Source of the DNA: Streptomyces rimosus subsp. rimosus
GTDB lineage: Bacteria; Actinomycetota; Actinomycetes; Streptomycetales; Streptomycetaceae
Direction of reading: 5' to 3'
Assembly (NCBI RefSeq): GCF_000720725.1
Contig: NZ_JOCQ01000044.1
Location: forward strand, 7,147-71,146
DNA: 64,000 nt
Positions within the stretch are counted from its first letter, which is position 1. Each line of letters opens with the position of its first letter. The notes below the pieces were generated by a model. It was not told where the DNA came from. It saw nothing but the letters and a program-made list of their open reading frames with translations, and made no database searches. Both the position numbers and the translations under genes were made by a program. Shown here piece after piece: positions 48,974-57,097 of the stretch.

Positions 48974-49648
48974 TCAGTGCCCGGTCAGGCGCCTGGCCTG
49001 GGCAAGGTGAGCGGTCAGCCGCTCCTGTATCCGTACGGTCGCCGCGTCCAGCGCCGTACGGGTGCGCCGGCCGCTGCCGTCGCCGGCCGCGAACGCGTCG
49101 CCGAAGACCACGTCCACGCGGCTGCGCAGCGGCGGTACCGCCTTTATGGCCCGGCTACGGCGCTCCGCGCTGCCCAGCACGGCCACCGGCACCACGGGGG
49201 CGCCGGAGCGCACCGCGAAGTACGCCAGCCCGGCGCGCAGCGAGGCGAAGTCGCCCTCGCCCCGGGTGCCCTCCGGGAAGATCCCCAGCACACCGTCGTT
49301 CTCCAGCACGGCCAGCGCGTCGGTGACGGCCTTGCGGTCGGTGCCGGAGCGGTCCACCTTCAGCTGGCCGATGCCGAGCAGGAAGGGGTCCAACGGGCCG
49401 ACGAATGCTTCCTTCTTGATCAGGAAGTGCACCGGCCGGGGCGCGGTGCCCATCAGCATCGGGCCGTCCAGGCCGTGGGTGTGGTTGACCGCGAGGATCA
49501 CCGGCCCGGTGGCCGGAACCCGCCAGGCGCCCAGCACCCGGGGCTTCCAGAGCCCGTACATCAGGCCGATGCCGATCCGCCGCCCGACCGCGGCGCCGGC
49601 CGCGCTGGGCGTCCGGTCCCCGGCCGCGGCCTGTCCGCTGCGCGTCAC
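48974..49648 (-). CDS. plsC: 1-acylglycerol-3-phosphate acyltransferase (PlsC family)
   Basis: Membrane-associated acyltransferase, 224 aa, second step of phosphatidic acid synthesis. Motifs: VILAVNHTHGLDGPML near residue 50 (HX4D), KKEAFVGPL near 77, and GIFPEGTRGEG near 116 (Glu intact, unlike olsA at 9096-9917). GTG 49648 overlaps the cmk stop by four bases. This cmk-plsC-der arrangement is common in actinobacteria. Confidence 0.92.
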   Translation of the reverse strand: MTRSGQAAAGDRTPSAAGAAVGRRIGIGLMYGLWKPRVLGAWRVPATGPVILAVNHTHGLDGPMLMGTAPRPVHFLIKKEAFVGPLDPFLLGIGQLKVDRSGTDRKAVTDALAVLENDGVLGIFPEGTRGEGDFASLRAGLAYFAVRSGAPVVPVAVLGSAERRSRAIKAVPPLRSRVDVVFGDAFAAGDGSGRRTRTALDAATVRIQERLTAHLAQARRLTGH

Positions 49649-50370
49649 CGCGCCGCCTTCGCGGCCATCGCCGCCTCGGTGAGCGTGACCACGCACTCCA
49701 CGACCTGGTCCAGCGTGAGGTCGGTCGTGTCCACCTCGACCGCGTCGTCCGCCTTGGCCAGCGGCGAGGCCTTCCGGGAGGAGTCCGCCGCGTCCCGCTT
49801 GGCCAGCGCGGCCTGGGTGGCCGCCAGGTCGGCGGCGTCCTTGCCGGTCAGCTCGCCGCTGCGGCGGGCCGCGCGGGCCTCCGGCGACGCGGTGAGGAAG
49901 ATCTTCAGGTCGGCGTCGGGCAGCACGGTGCTGCCGATGTCCCGGCCCTCGACCACGATGCCGTGCGGGGCCGCGGCGGCGATCTCGCGCTGCAGCTCGG
50001 TGATGCGGGTCCGTACCTCGGGGACGGCGCTGACGGCGCTGACCGCCGAGGTGACCTGCTGGGTACGGATCGGGCCCGCGGCGTCCAGCCCGTCCACCGT
50101 GATGGTGGGCGCGGCCGGGTCGGTACCGGAGACGATCACGGGCTTGGCCGAGGCGTCCGCCACGGCGACGGCGTCGTTCACGTCGACGCCGTTGTTCAGC
50201 ATCCACCAGGTGATCGCGCGGTACTGGGCACCGGTGTCCAGGTAGCCCAGCCCGAGCCCCGCGGCGACGGCCTTGGAAGTGCTGGACTTCCCCGTGCCTG
50301 CGGGGCCGTCGATGGCGACAATCACTGCGGCCGGGGCGGTCCGGGCGGGGGTTTCCACGGTGTCGGGCAC
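49645..50370 (-). CDS. cmk: Cytidylate kinase
   Basis: CMP/dCMP kinase, 241 aa, pyrimidine nucleotide synthesis. P-loop VAIDGPAGTGKSSTSKAVAA near residue 18, LDTGAQYRAITW near 44, IVVEGRDIGSTVLPDADLKI near 136, and the R-rich lid (SPEARAARRSGEL). GTG 50370 follows tyrA by 119 bp and overlaps plsC at the other end. Confidence 0.96.
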   Translation of the reverse strand: MPDTVETPARTAPAAVIVAIDGPAGTGKSSTSKAVAAGLGLGYLDTGAQYRAITWWMLNNGVDVNDAVAVADASAKPVIVSGTDPAAPTITVDGLDAAGPIRTQQVTSAVSAVSAVPEVRTRITELQREIAAAAPHGIVVEGRDIGSTVLPDADLKIFLTASPEARAARRSGELTGKDAADLAATQAALAKRDAADSSRKASPLAKADDAVEVDTTDLTLDQVVECVVTLTEAAMAAKAAR

Positions 50371-50489
50371 CTTCCTCGATCACGGGGCGGGACGGGGGCC
50401 GCCGCACGGGGCCCCGCACAAGGTTACTGGCAAGCAGGGGCGCCCCGTGCAGCCCGTACGCCCCTGCCCGGGAGCGCGGGCGGCCGGCC

Positions 50490-51575
50490 CTACCGCCGTA
50501 TCGACCAGCCCCGCTCGCGCAGCTCCGCGGCGAGCACCGGCGCCGCCTGCGGCTCGACCATGAGCTGGATGAAGCCCGCCTGCTGGCCGGTGGCGTGCTC
50601 GATCCGTACGTCCTCGATGTTGACCGCGGCCCGGCCGGCGTCCGCGAAGATCCGGGCCAGTTCGCCTGGCTGGTCGCCGATGTGCACCGAGACGATCTCG
50701 TACGCGGCCGGTGCCGCGCCGTGCTTGCCCGGCACCCGCTCGCGGCCCGCGTTGCCGCGCAGCAGCACGTCCTCGACTCCGCGGGCGCCCGCGGCGCGCG
50801 CCTCGTCGTCGGCCGCCTCCAGCGCGCGCAGCGCCGCCACCGTGCGCTCCAGGTCGGCCGAGACCTCGCTGAGCACGTCGGCGACCGGGCCGGGGTTGGC
50901 GGAGAGGATCTCCATCCACATGCGGGGCGCGGAAGCGGCGATCCGGGTCACGTCCCGGATGCCCTGCCCGCACAGCCGTACGGCGGTCTCGTCGGCGCCC
51001 TGGAGGCGGGCGGCGACCAGGCTGGAGACCAGCTGGGGCGTGTGCGAGACCAGGGCGACGGCCCGGTCGTGCGCGTCCGCCTCCATGACGACGGGCACCG
51101 CGCGGCACAGCGCCACCAGCTCCAGGGCCAGGTTGAGCACCTCGGTGTCGCCGCCCTCGGCAGGGGTGAGGACCCAGGGCCGGCCCTCGAAGAGGTCGTC
51201 GGTCGCGGCGAGCGGCCCGGAGCGCTCCTTGCCCGCCATGGGGTGGGTGCCGAGGTACGCCGACAGGTCGCAGCCCATCGCCTCCAGCTCGCGGCGCGGG
51301 CCGCCCTTGACGCTGGCCACGTCGAGGTAGGCGCGGGCGGCGCCGCGCCGGATCGCGGCGGCCAGCGTCGGCGCGACGTGGGCGGGCGGCACGGCGGCCA
51401 CGGCCAGGTCGACCGGGCCCGGCGGCTCCTCGGCCGTGCCGGCGCCGAGCGCGGCGGCGGTCTCGGCCTGCGCCGGGTCGTGATCGGCCAGGTACACCTG
51501 GATGCCGCGGGACTGCAGCGCCAGCGCGATGGAGGTGCCGATCAGGCCGGTGCCGATGACGAGCGCGGTCCTCAC
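50490..51575 (-). CDS. tyrA: Prephenate dehydrogenase with ACT domain
   Basis: NAD(P)-dependent enzyme of tyrosine synthesis, 361 aa. Rossmann start ALVIGTGLIGTSIALALQ; substrate-side motifs LGTHPMAGKERSGP near 106, with the catalytic His, and ALVSHTPQLVSSLVA near 167. The C-terminal ACT domain at about 283-345 (YEIVSVHIGDQPGELARIFA) would give feedback control by tyrosine. GTG 51575 overlaps the aroH stop, so chorismate to prephenate to 4-hydroxyphenylpyruvate is encoded in one unit. Confidence 0.95.
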   Translation of the reverse strand: MRTALVIGTGLIGTSIALALQSRGIQVYLADHDPAQAETAAALGAGTAEEPPGPVDLAVAAVPPAHVAPTLAAAIRRGAARAYLDVASVKGGPRRELEAMGCDLSAYLGTHPMAGKERSGPLAATDDLFEGRPWVLTPAEGGDTEVLNLALELVALCRAVPVVMEADAHDRAVALVSHTPQLVSSLVAARLQGADETAVRLCGQGIRDVTRIAASAPRMWMEILSANPGPVADVLSEVSADLERTVAALRALEAADDEARAAGARGVEDVLLRGNAGRERVPGKHGAAPAAYEIVSVHIGDQPGELARIFADAGRAAVNIEDVRIEHATGQQAGFIQLMVEPQAAPVLAAELRERGWSIRR

Positions 51576-51934
51576 TGGGCGATGTCCTTCCGCAGGGCAC
51601 CGGCGGCACCGAGGTAGACATGCGCGATCTCGGCCTTGGTGCGCCCGGTCTCGACGTGCGCCAGGACGCGCACCACGCGCGGCATGGCGCCCGCGATCTC
51701 CAGCTCCTGCGCGCAGATCAGCGGTACGTCGGTGATGCCGAGCTGCCGGGCGGCCACCGCGGGGAAGTCGCTGTGCAGGTCGGGGGTGGCGGTGAACCAC
51801 ACGCTGATCAGGTCGTCCGCGACCAGGCCGTTGCGCTCCAGGACGGCGGTCAGCAGCGCGGACACCTGCTCGTGCATGTGCCCCGCTTCGTCGCGTTCCA
51901 GTTGCACGGCTCCGCGCACCGCTCGTACCGCCAC
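51572..51934 (-). CDS. aroH: Chorismate mutase, AroH type
   Basis: Monofunctional chorismate mutase of the trimeric B. subtilis AroH fold, 120 aa. Conserved active-site positions are visible: Arg7 in VRAVRGAVQL, Glu in CAQELEIAGAMP near 77, Arg in MPRVVRVL near 89, and the closing HVYLGAAGALRKD. It converts chorismate to prephenate for the adjacent TyrA. The GTG start gives the standard length. Confidence 0.95.
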   Translation of the reverse strand: MAVRAVRGAVQLERDEAGHMHEQVSALLTAVLERNGLVADDLISVWFTATPDLHSDFPAVAARQLGITDVPLICAQELEIAGAMPRVVRVLAHVETGRTKAEIAHVYLGAAGALRKDIAQ

Positions 51935-52074
51935 GTCACCGCTCCCCTGGGTTCCACCTGCGGCGATCGCCGCCGATTCCTGCGCGCAAGCCTAGCCAGA
52001 TCCCGGCCCCGAGCACGAAGCCGACCGGTCCGCGAGACACGGACCGGCCGGTGGTGGAACGCGGGCGCCTGCCC

Positions 52075-52539
52075 TCAGGGCCGTCCGACGGCCCGGGGGC
52101 GCCGGGCGACGAGGTCCTGGAACGCCGGGTCCTGCGGGATCTCGCCGTCGGGCGTCAGCCGGTCCACGGCCTGCGGCAGCGCGTGCGCGAGCTGCTCCGC
52201 CGCCTCCTGGGCGCTGACGCCGTTCTCGTCCGCTATCCGCCGCAGGGTCTCGCCGGGCAGCGCCTTCTCGACCTGCTCGGGGGTGACCGGTTCGTTGGCG
52301 CCGCGGCCCACCCAGGAGTGCGCCTGCCGACCCAGCTCTCCTTGCAGGAGCTTGCCGAGCACGACCTGTATGCCGCCACGGCCGCCGGGACCGCCTCCGT
52401 GGCCGGGGCCGCCGTGCCCTCCCGGGCCGGTGCCGCCGAGCGCCCCCAGCAGCGATCCGACGAGGCTTCCTCCCGCGCCGCCCTGGCCGCCGCCGGGCAG
52501 CCCGCCCATCAGTCTCCCGAGGTCTGGTGATCTCGTCAT
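52075..52539 (-). CDS. YidB family protein
   Basis: 154 aa. A Gly/Pro/His-rich N-terminal half (residues 8-58) is followed by the YidB/DUF937 helical domain: IQVVLGKLLQGELGRQAHSW near 58, NEPVTPEQVEKALPGETLRR near 82, IADENGVSAQEAAEQLAHAL near 102, LPQAVDRLTPDGEIP near 121. Function unknown. ATG 52539 gives a full-length family member. Confidence 0.82.
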   Translation of the reverse strand: MTRSPDLGRLMGGLPGGGQGGAGGSLVGSLLGALGGTGPGGHGGPGHGGGPGGRGGIQVVLGKLLQGELGRQAHSWVGRGANEPVTPEQVEKALPGETLRRIADENGVSAQEAAEQLAHALPQAVDRLTPDGEIPQDPAFQDLVARRPRAVGRP

Positions 52540-52692
52540 GTCCGTGCTGCCTTTCCGCGCATTACCGGCATTACTGGCAATTTCGATGAGGACCGCGCGA
52601 CGAGTGACTTCATTCCAACGTACCGACGCCCGGGGTTTCCGCCACCCGAAACCGGCTGGCGCAGACCTCTCCCACCAGCCACAATCCCCCTC

Positions 52693-53421
52693 ATGCCGAC
52701 CTCCGCCGCAGACCACGCCCTGGTCACCGGCCACACCGTCTACGCGTGCGTCATGGGCTCGCGCGCCTTCGGGCTCGCCACCGACGCCAGCGACACCGAC
52801 CGGCGCGGGATCTACCTCGCGCCCACCCCGCTGTTCTGGCGCTTCGAGAAGCCGCCGACGCACGTCGAGGGGCCGCGCGAGGAGGAGTTCTCCTGGGAGC
52901 TGGAGCGGTTCTGCGAGCTGGCGCTGCGCGCCAACCCGAACATCCTGGAGTGCCTGCACTCCCCGTTCGTCGAGCACGCCGACGCCACCGGCCGCGAACT
53001 GCTCGCGCTGCGCGGCGCGTTCCTCTCCCGCGAGGTGCACCGCACCTTCACCGGCTACGCGGCCGGCCAGCGCAAGAAGCTGGAGGCGGACGTACGGCAG
53101 CACGGCGCGCCCCGCTGGAAACACGCCATGCATCTGCTGCGGCTCCTGCGGACGGCCCGCGACCTGCTGCGTACGGGCGTGCTCACGCTGGACGTCGGCG
53201 AGGCGCGCGAGGACCTCCTCGCCGTCAAACGCGGCGAGGTCCCCTGGCCCGAGGTCGAGCGCCGCATGGCCGTACTGGCCGAGCAGGCCACGGCGGCCGA
53301 GCCCGGCTCCCCGCTGCCGCCGGAGCCGGACCGCCGCCGCGTCGAGGACTTCCTGTTCCGCACCCGGCGCGCGTCAGCGCTCCGCTGCGCCGAGGCGGGC
53401 GCGCACGAGGAGGTCGTGTAG
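52693..53421 (+). CDS. Nucleotidyltransferase, YcgL/COG3541-like (copy 1)
   Basis: DNA polymerase beta-superfamily nucleotidyltransferase, 242 aa. Core VMGSRAFGLATDASDTDRRG near residue 20 gives the G-S and D-x-D metal motif. The later region EFSWELERFCELALRANPNI and LECLHSPFV matches the family (F-x-x-L-x-x-x-x-N-P-N-x-L-E-x-L), but the third Asp expected on the next strand is replaced in an EEEF run. ATG 52693 is close to the canonical start. Convergent with copy 2, overlapping it by 48 bp. Substrate unknown. Confidence 0.82.
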   Translation: MPTSAADHALVTGHTVYACVMGSRAFGLATDASDTDRRGIYLAPTPLFWRFEKPPTHVEGPREEEFSWELERFCELALRANPNILECLHSPFVEHADATGRELLALRGAFLSREVHRTFTGYAAGQRKKLEADVRQHGAPRWKHAMHLLRLLRTARDLLRTGVLTLDVGEAREDLLAVKRGEVPWPEVERRMAVLAEQATAAEPGSPLPPEPDRRRVEDFLFRTRRASALRCAEAGAHEEVV

Positions 53422-54177
53422 CGCGTCGTGGCCGCCGGGAGCGTCCGGCAGCGCGGAGGCGGCCTGCGCCGCGTCCAGCCGGCCGTGCAGCTCCGCCACG
53501 TCCGCCCGCAACCGCTCCGGGTCCACCAGCTCGGCGGCGGACCCGTGCTCCGCCTCGGCCTTGGCCGCGATCAGCTCCGGTACGTACGAGGGCGCCGGCA
53601 TCAGCCCGGCCAACGTGGGCAGATGGGCCAGCACCTGCCCACTGCCCATCAGGTGAATGCCGGTCAGCAGCACCCGCAGCGTGTACAGCAGCGGCTTCAG
53701 CTCCCCGGTCTTCTCGAAGAGGCGCCACTGCGTGTTGGCGAAGCCCCGGTAGTGGTGGGCGTGGTGGCCGGTGAGGACCGCGGGCGCCAGCGCGACCAGT
53801 TCCTCGTGCAGCGCGCTCGTGCGCACCACCAGCGGCGAGAGCAGCTGTTCCAGCACATAGCCGTTGCGCCGCAGCATCAGCCGCGCGAACTTGCGCAGGT
53901 CGTGGGTGACGAGGTCGACTTCGACGCCGTCCCGGTCCGCCATCCAGGAGCGGGTCTCGTCCGGCTCCCGCAGCCCGACCAGCGCGGCGGCGGGCAGCAG
54001 GTGCGCCCCGCGCAGGTCCACGTCCGAGTCGCGGGACGGGAAGCCGTACAGATGCGCGCCGGAGACCGTCGCGAAGACCAGCGGGTCGCCCTCCCCCGCC
54101 GTCACCTCACCCAGATCCAGATCGGGTAGCCCGGCCGCCCGCAGCACCGCAGCGTCCCGCCGCGTCCCGTCAGACAT
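53374..54177 (-). CDS. Nucleotidyltransferase, YcgL/COG3541-like (copy 2)
   Basis: 267 aa, same family as the convergent gene. Core FATVSGAHLYGFPSRDSDVD near residue 35, with G-A instead of G-S, the D-x-D pair, and a third acidic residue in GVEVDLVTHDLRKFARLMLR near 84. KPLLYTLRVLLTGIHLMGSG near 160 is also family-like. The start overlaps the stop of the ADP-ribosylglycohydrolase gene by eight bases, so the two are co-translated. The product nucleotidylates an unknown small molecule, RNA or protein. Confidence 0.83.
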   Translation of the reverse strand: MSDGTRRDAAVLRAAGLPDLDLGEVTAGEGDPLVFATVSGAHLYGFPSRDSDVDLRGAHLLPAAALVGLREPDETRSWMADRDGVEVDLVTHDLRKFARLMLRRNGYVLEQLLSPLVVRTSALHEELVALAPAVLTGHHAHHYRGFANTQWRLFEKTGELKPLLYTLRVLLTGIHLMGSGQVLAHLPTLAGLMPAPSYVPELIAAKAEAEHGSAAELVDPERLRADVAELHGRLDAAQAASALPDAPGGHDALHDLLVRARLGAAER

Positions 54178-55186
54178 CCCACACCTTCCCCAGTGCCAGC
54201 AGCTCGTCGCGGTACTCGATACGGCCCGCCCACTCCTCGGGCCACGCCCCGGCGCCCAGGCGGGCGCCCGCGAAGGCCCCGGTGAGGCAGGCGATCGAGT
54301 CCGAGTCGCCGGACGAGCAGGCGGCGCGGCGCAGCGCGGTCAGCGGCTCGTCGGGGAAGAGCAGGAAGCACAGCAGTCCGGTGGCGAGCGCCTCTTCGGC
54401 GATCCAGCCGGCGCCGGTTGCCAGGCAGGGGTCGGGCTCCGGGTCGGGGGCGCGCAGCGCGGCGTCCAGCCGGTCCAGCACGCCGAGGCAGTCGTCCCAG
54501 CCGCGCGCGATGAAGTGCTCCGGGGACGGGTCCTGGGCGTATCGCCACAGGTCACCCAGCCAGTCGGCCCGGTAGACCGTACGGCTCCCGACCGCGTACG
54601 AACGCAGCAGACCGCTCAGCTCCTCCGGCCGCGCGCCCTCCGCGAGCACGTGCACGGCGTACGCGGTGAGATCGCTGGCGGCCAGCGCGGTCGGGTGCCC
54701 GTGCGTGAGCGCGGACTGGAGTTGCGCAGCACCGGAACGCTGCTCCTGGCTCAGCCCCGACACCAGCCCCACAGGAGCCACCCGCATGTTCGCGCCGCAC
54801 CCCTTCGAACCGACTTGGGCGGCCTCCACCCACGGCCGCGCGGGGTCGCTGAGCAGCTGACACGCCCGGAGGCAGGTGTTGCCGGGCGCCCGGTTGTTGT
54901 CCGGCGAGCGCCACCACTCGACGAACTTCTCCCGTACGGGCGGGACCAGGTGCGCGGCGTCCAGCCGGCCGACGCCGCCCGCGCTCGCCGCAGCCTTACG
55001 CAGGGCGAGCCCGAGGGCGATCGTCATCTGCGTGTCGTCGGTCACATACGCGGGCGCCGGCAGCGCCATCTCCCGCCACGGCCCGCACTGGGCCAGGATC
55101 GCGGACACATCCAGGAACTCGGTCGGATACCCGAGCGCGTCACCGAGCGCGAGCCCGATGAGCGAACCGGTAGCGGCGGACGCCAT
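54170..55186 (-). CDS. ADP-ribosylglycohydrolase family protein
   Basis: DraG/ARH-type hydrolase, 338 aa, removing ADP-ribose from targets. Di-metal ligand motifs are intact: GLALGDALGYPTEF near residue 15, VTDDTQMTIAL near 52, and SSGDSDSIACLTGAFAGARL near 290. ATG 55186 has GGGG upstream; an in-frame start four codons earlier is possible. It heads a two-gene unit with nucleotidyltransferase copy 2. A 38-bp palindrome immediately upstream is a likely operator. Confidence 0.9.
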   Translation of the reverse strand: MASAATGSLIGLALGDALGYPTEFLDVSAILAQCGPWREMALPAPAYVTDDTQMTIALGLALRKAAASAGGVGRLDAAHLVPPVREKFVEWWRSPDNNRAPGNTCLRACQLLSDPARPWVEAAQVGSKGCGANMRVAPVGLVSGLSQEQRSGAAQLQSALTHGHPTALAASDLTAYAVHVLAEGARPEELSGLLRSYAVGSRTVYRADWLGDLWRYAQDPSPEHFIARGWDDCLGVLDRLDAALRAPDPEPDPCLATGAGWIAEEALATGLLCFLLFPDEPLTALRRAACSSGDSDSIACLTGAFAGARLGAGAWPEEWAGRIEYRDELLALGKVWDV

Positions 55187-55193
55187 AAAAAGA

Positions 55194-55231
55194 ACCACCC
55201 CTTAATCGTCACAGTGACAATAAGAGGTGGT
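55194..55231. promoter_or_regulatory. 38-bp imperfect palindrome upstream of the ADP-ribosylglycohydrolase gene
   Basis: Nested symmetric blocks around A55213: GTCAC-A-GTGAC (55208-55218), CTTA...TAAG (55201-55204/55221-55224), ACCACC...GGTGGT (55194-55199/55226-55231). The gene's ribosome site lies in the right-hand arm as transcribed. It could be an operator or, as RNA, a translational hairpin. Confidence 0.7.
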
Positions 55232-55268
55232 CCCGCGGCCCCGCAAGGCCGGCACCGAGCGCCGGCGC

Positions 55269-56387
55269 TTACAGATCGACCTCCCGCATCAACATCCCGA
55301 CCTCGGTGTTCGTCATCCGGCGCAGCCAGCCGGACTTCTGGTCGCCCAGCGAGATCGGCCCGAAGCTCGTCCGCACCAGCTTGTCGACCGGGAAGCCCGC
55401 CTCGGCCAGCATCCGGCGCACGATGTGCTTGCGGCCCTCGTGGAGGGTCACCTCGACCAGGTAGTTCTTGCCGGTCTGCTGCACCACGCGGAAGTGGTCG
55501 GCGCGCGCGTAGCCGTCCTCCAGCTGGATGCCGTCCTTCAGCTGCTTGCCCAGGTCGCGCGGGAGCGGGCCCTGGATCGCGGCCAGGTAGGTCTTCTTCA
55601 CGCCGTAGCGCGGGTGGGTCAGCCGGTGGGCCAGCTCACCGTGGTTGGTGAGCAGGATGATGCCCTCGGTCTCGGTGTCCAGCCGGCCCACGTGGAACAG
55701 CCGCGTCTCGCGGTTGGTCACGTAGTCGCCCAGGCACTGCCGCCCGTCCGGGTCCTCCATGGTCGAGACCACACCGGCCGGCTTGTTCAGCGCGAAGAAG
55801 AGGTACGACTGCGTGGCGACCGTCAGGCCGTCCACCTTGACCTCGTCCTTCTCCGGGTCCACGCGCACGCCCTGCTCGGTGACGATCTGCCCGTTGACCT
55901 CGACGCGCGCCTGGTCGATCAGCTCCTCGCACGCCCGGCGCGAGCCCATGCCGGCCCGGGCCAGCACCTTCTGCAGGCGCTCACCCTCCTGGTCGCCGAA
56001 CGTCTTCGGCGTCTTGATCTGCGGCTTGTTGTGACGCGCGCGGTTGCGCTCCTCGACCTGCGCGTCGTACTCACGCGGCCGCGCCGGAGCCTGCCCGCGG
56101 CCACGCTGCTGCGGGCCCTTGCCGCCCGGCTTGCCGCCGCCCTTCGGGCTCGTACGGGGGCCACCCTTGGCGCCGCCGCGGGCCGCCGCGCCGCGGCCCT
56201 TGCGCTCGCCGCCGCGCTCCGGGGCGCCGCCGCCGGAACCGCCGCGGCCCGCGCCCTCGCCCACGTCGTAGCGGCGCTCCTCGGGACGGGGCCGGCCGGC
56301 GCGCTGCTGCTTCTCGTCCTTCTTGTTGCCCGCACCCCGGTAGTTGCCCCTACCGGCGTCCCTGTTGTTCCTGCCGCTGCTTCGCAT
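55269..56387 (-). CDS. rluB: 23S rRNA pseudouridine synthase, RluB/RsuA family
   Basis: 372 aa. Residues 1-130 are a Gly/Arg/Lys-rich disordered RNA-binding-like extension (RGG-type runs). Then an S4 domain (RLQKVLARAGMGSRRACEEL near 136) and the catalytic domain with GRLDTETEGIILLTNHG near 240 (catalytic Asp) and HEGRKHIVRRMLAEAG near 323. ATG 56387 overlaps the scpB stop by one base; TTG 56390 is just before it. The final gene of the parA-scpA-scpB unit, an arrangement common in Gram-positives. Confidence 0.93.
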   Translation of the reverse strand: MRSSGRNNRDAGRGNYRGAGNKKDEKQQRAGRPRPEERRYDVGEGAGRGGSGGGAPERGGERKGRGAAARGGAKGGPRTSPKGGGKPGGKGPQQRGRGQAPARPREYDAQVEERNRARHNKPQIKTPKTFGDQEGERLQKVLARAGMGSRRACEELIDQARVEVNGQIVTEQGVRVDPEKDEVKVDGLTVATQSYLFFALNKPAGVVSTMEDPDGRQCLGDYVTNRETRLFHVGRLDTETEGIILLTNHGELAHRLTHPRYGVKKTYLAAIQGPLPRDLGKQLKDGIQLEDGYARADHFRVVQQTGKNYLVEVTLHEGRKHIVRRMLAEAGFPVDKLVRTSFGPISLGDQKSGWLRRMTNTEVGMLMREVDL

Positions 56388-57097
56388 CAATGATCCGTCT
56401 GAGAGTCGTCGCCGCTGTCGTCTACGTCGAACGACAGAACACCTTCCCGGGAGTCGCCCTCGACCGCCTCCGCCTCCGGGAGGAAGGGAGCGAGCTCCGG
56501 GAGCTCGTCCAGGCCGCGCAGGCCCATCCGCTCCAGAAAGTAGTTCGTCGTCCTGTACAGGATCGCACCTGTTTCGGGTTCCGTCCCCGTCTCCTCCACC
56601 AGACCCCGCTGGAGGAGGGTGCGCATCACGCCGTCACAGTTCACACCACGTACGGCCGAGACACGGGAACGGCTGACCGGCTGACGGTACGCGACCACGG
56701 CCAGAGTCTCCAGCGCGGCCTGCGTCAGCCGGGCCTGCTGCCCGTCCAGCACGAAGCTCTCCACGGCGTCCGCGTAGGCCGCCCGGCTGTAGAACCGCCA
56801 GCCCCCCGCCACCAGCCGAAGATCGAACCCGCGCCCCTGCCGCGTGTACTCCTCCGACAGCTCCCGCAGGGCGAGCGCCACGGCGCGGCGGGGCCGCTGG
56901 AGCACCCTGGCCAGGTGTTCCTCGGTCGCGGGCTCGTCCACGACCATGAGCACCGCCTCCAGCGCGGGCCCGAGATCCAGCTCATCGAGACCCAGCGCGC
57001 CTACGGGGCCTGCGGCCCCGGACGGTTCCGAGTTCTGGACCGGGTCGACGTTCCGGACCGGGTCGACCTCGACCGGGTCCTCCTCCACGCCGCTCAC
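56387..57097 (-). CDS. scpB: Segregation and condensation protein B
   Basis: Winged-helix kleisin partner of SMC, 236 aa. Visible: LDLGPALEAVLMVVDEPATE near 36, GFDLRLVAGGWRFYSRAAYA near 95, LTQAALETLAVVAYRQPVSR near 128, and VRGVNCDGVMRTLLQRGLVE near 153. Overlaps scpA (GTGA) and rluB. It acts with ScpA and SMC in chromosome compaction. Confidence 0.95.
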   Translation of the reverse strand: MSGVEEDPVEVDPVRNVDPVQNSEPSGAAGPVGALGLDELDLGPALEAVLMVVDEPATEEHLARVLQRPRRAVALALRELSEEYTRQGRGFDLRLVAGGWRFYSRAAYADAVESFVLDGQQARLTQAALETLAVVAYRQPVSRSRVSAVRGVNCDGVMRTLLQRGLVEETGTEPETGAILYRTTNYFLERMGLRGLDELPELAPFLPEAEAVEGDSREGVLSFDVDDSGDDSQTDH

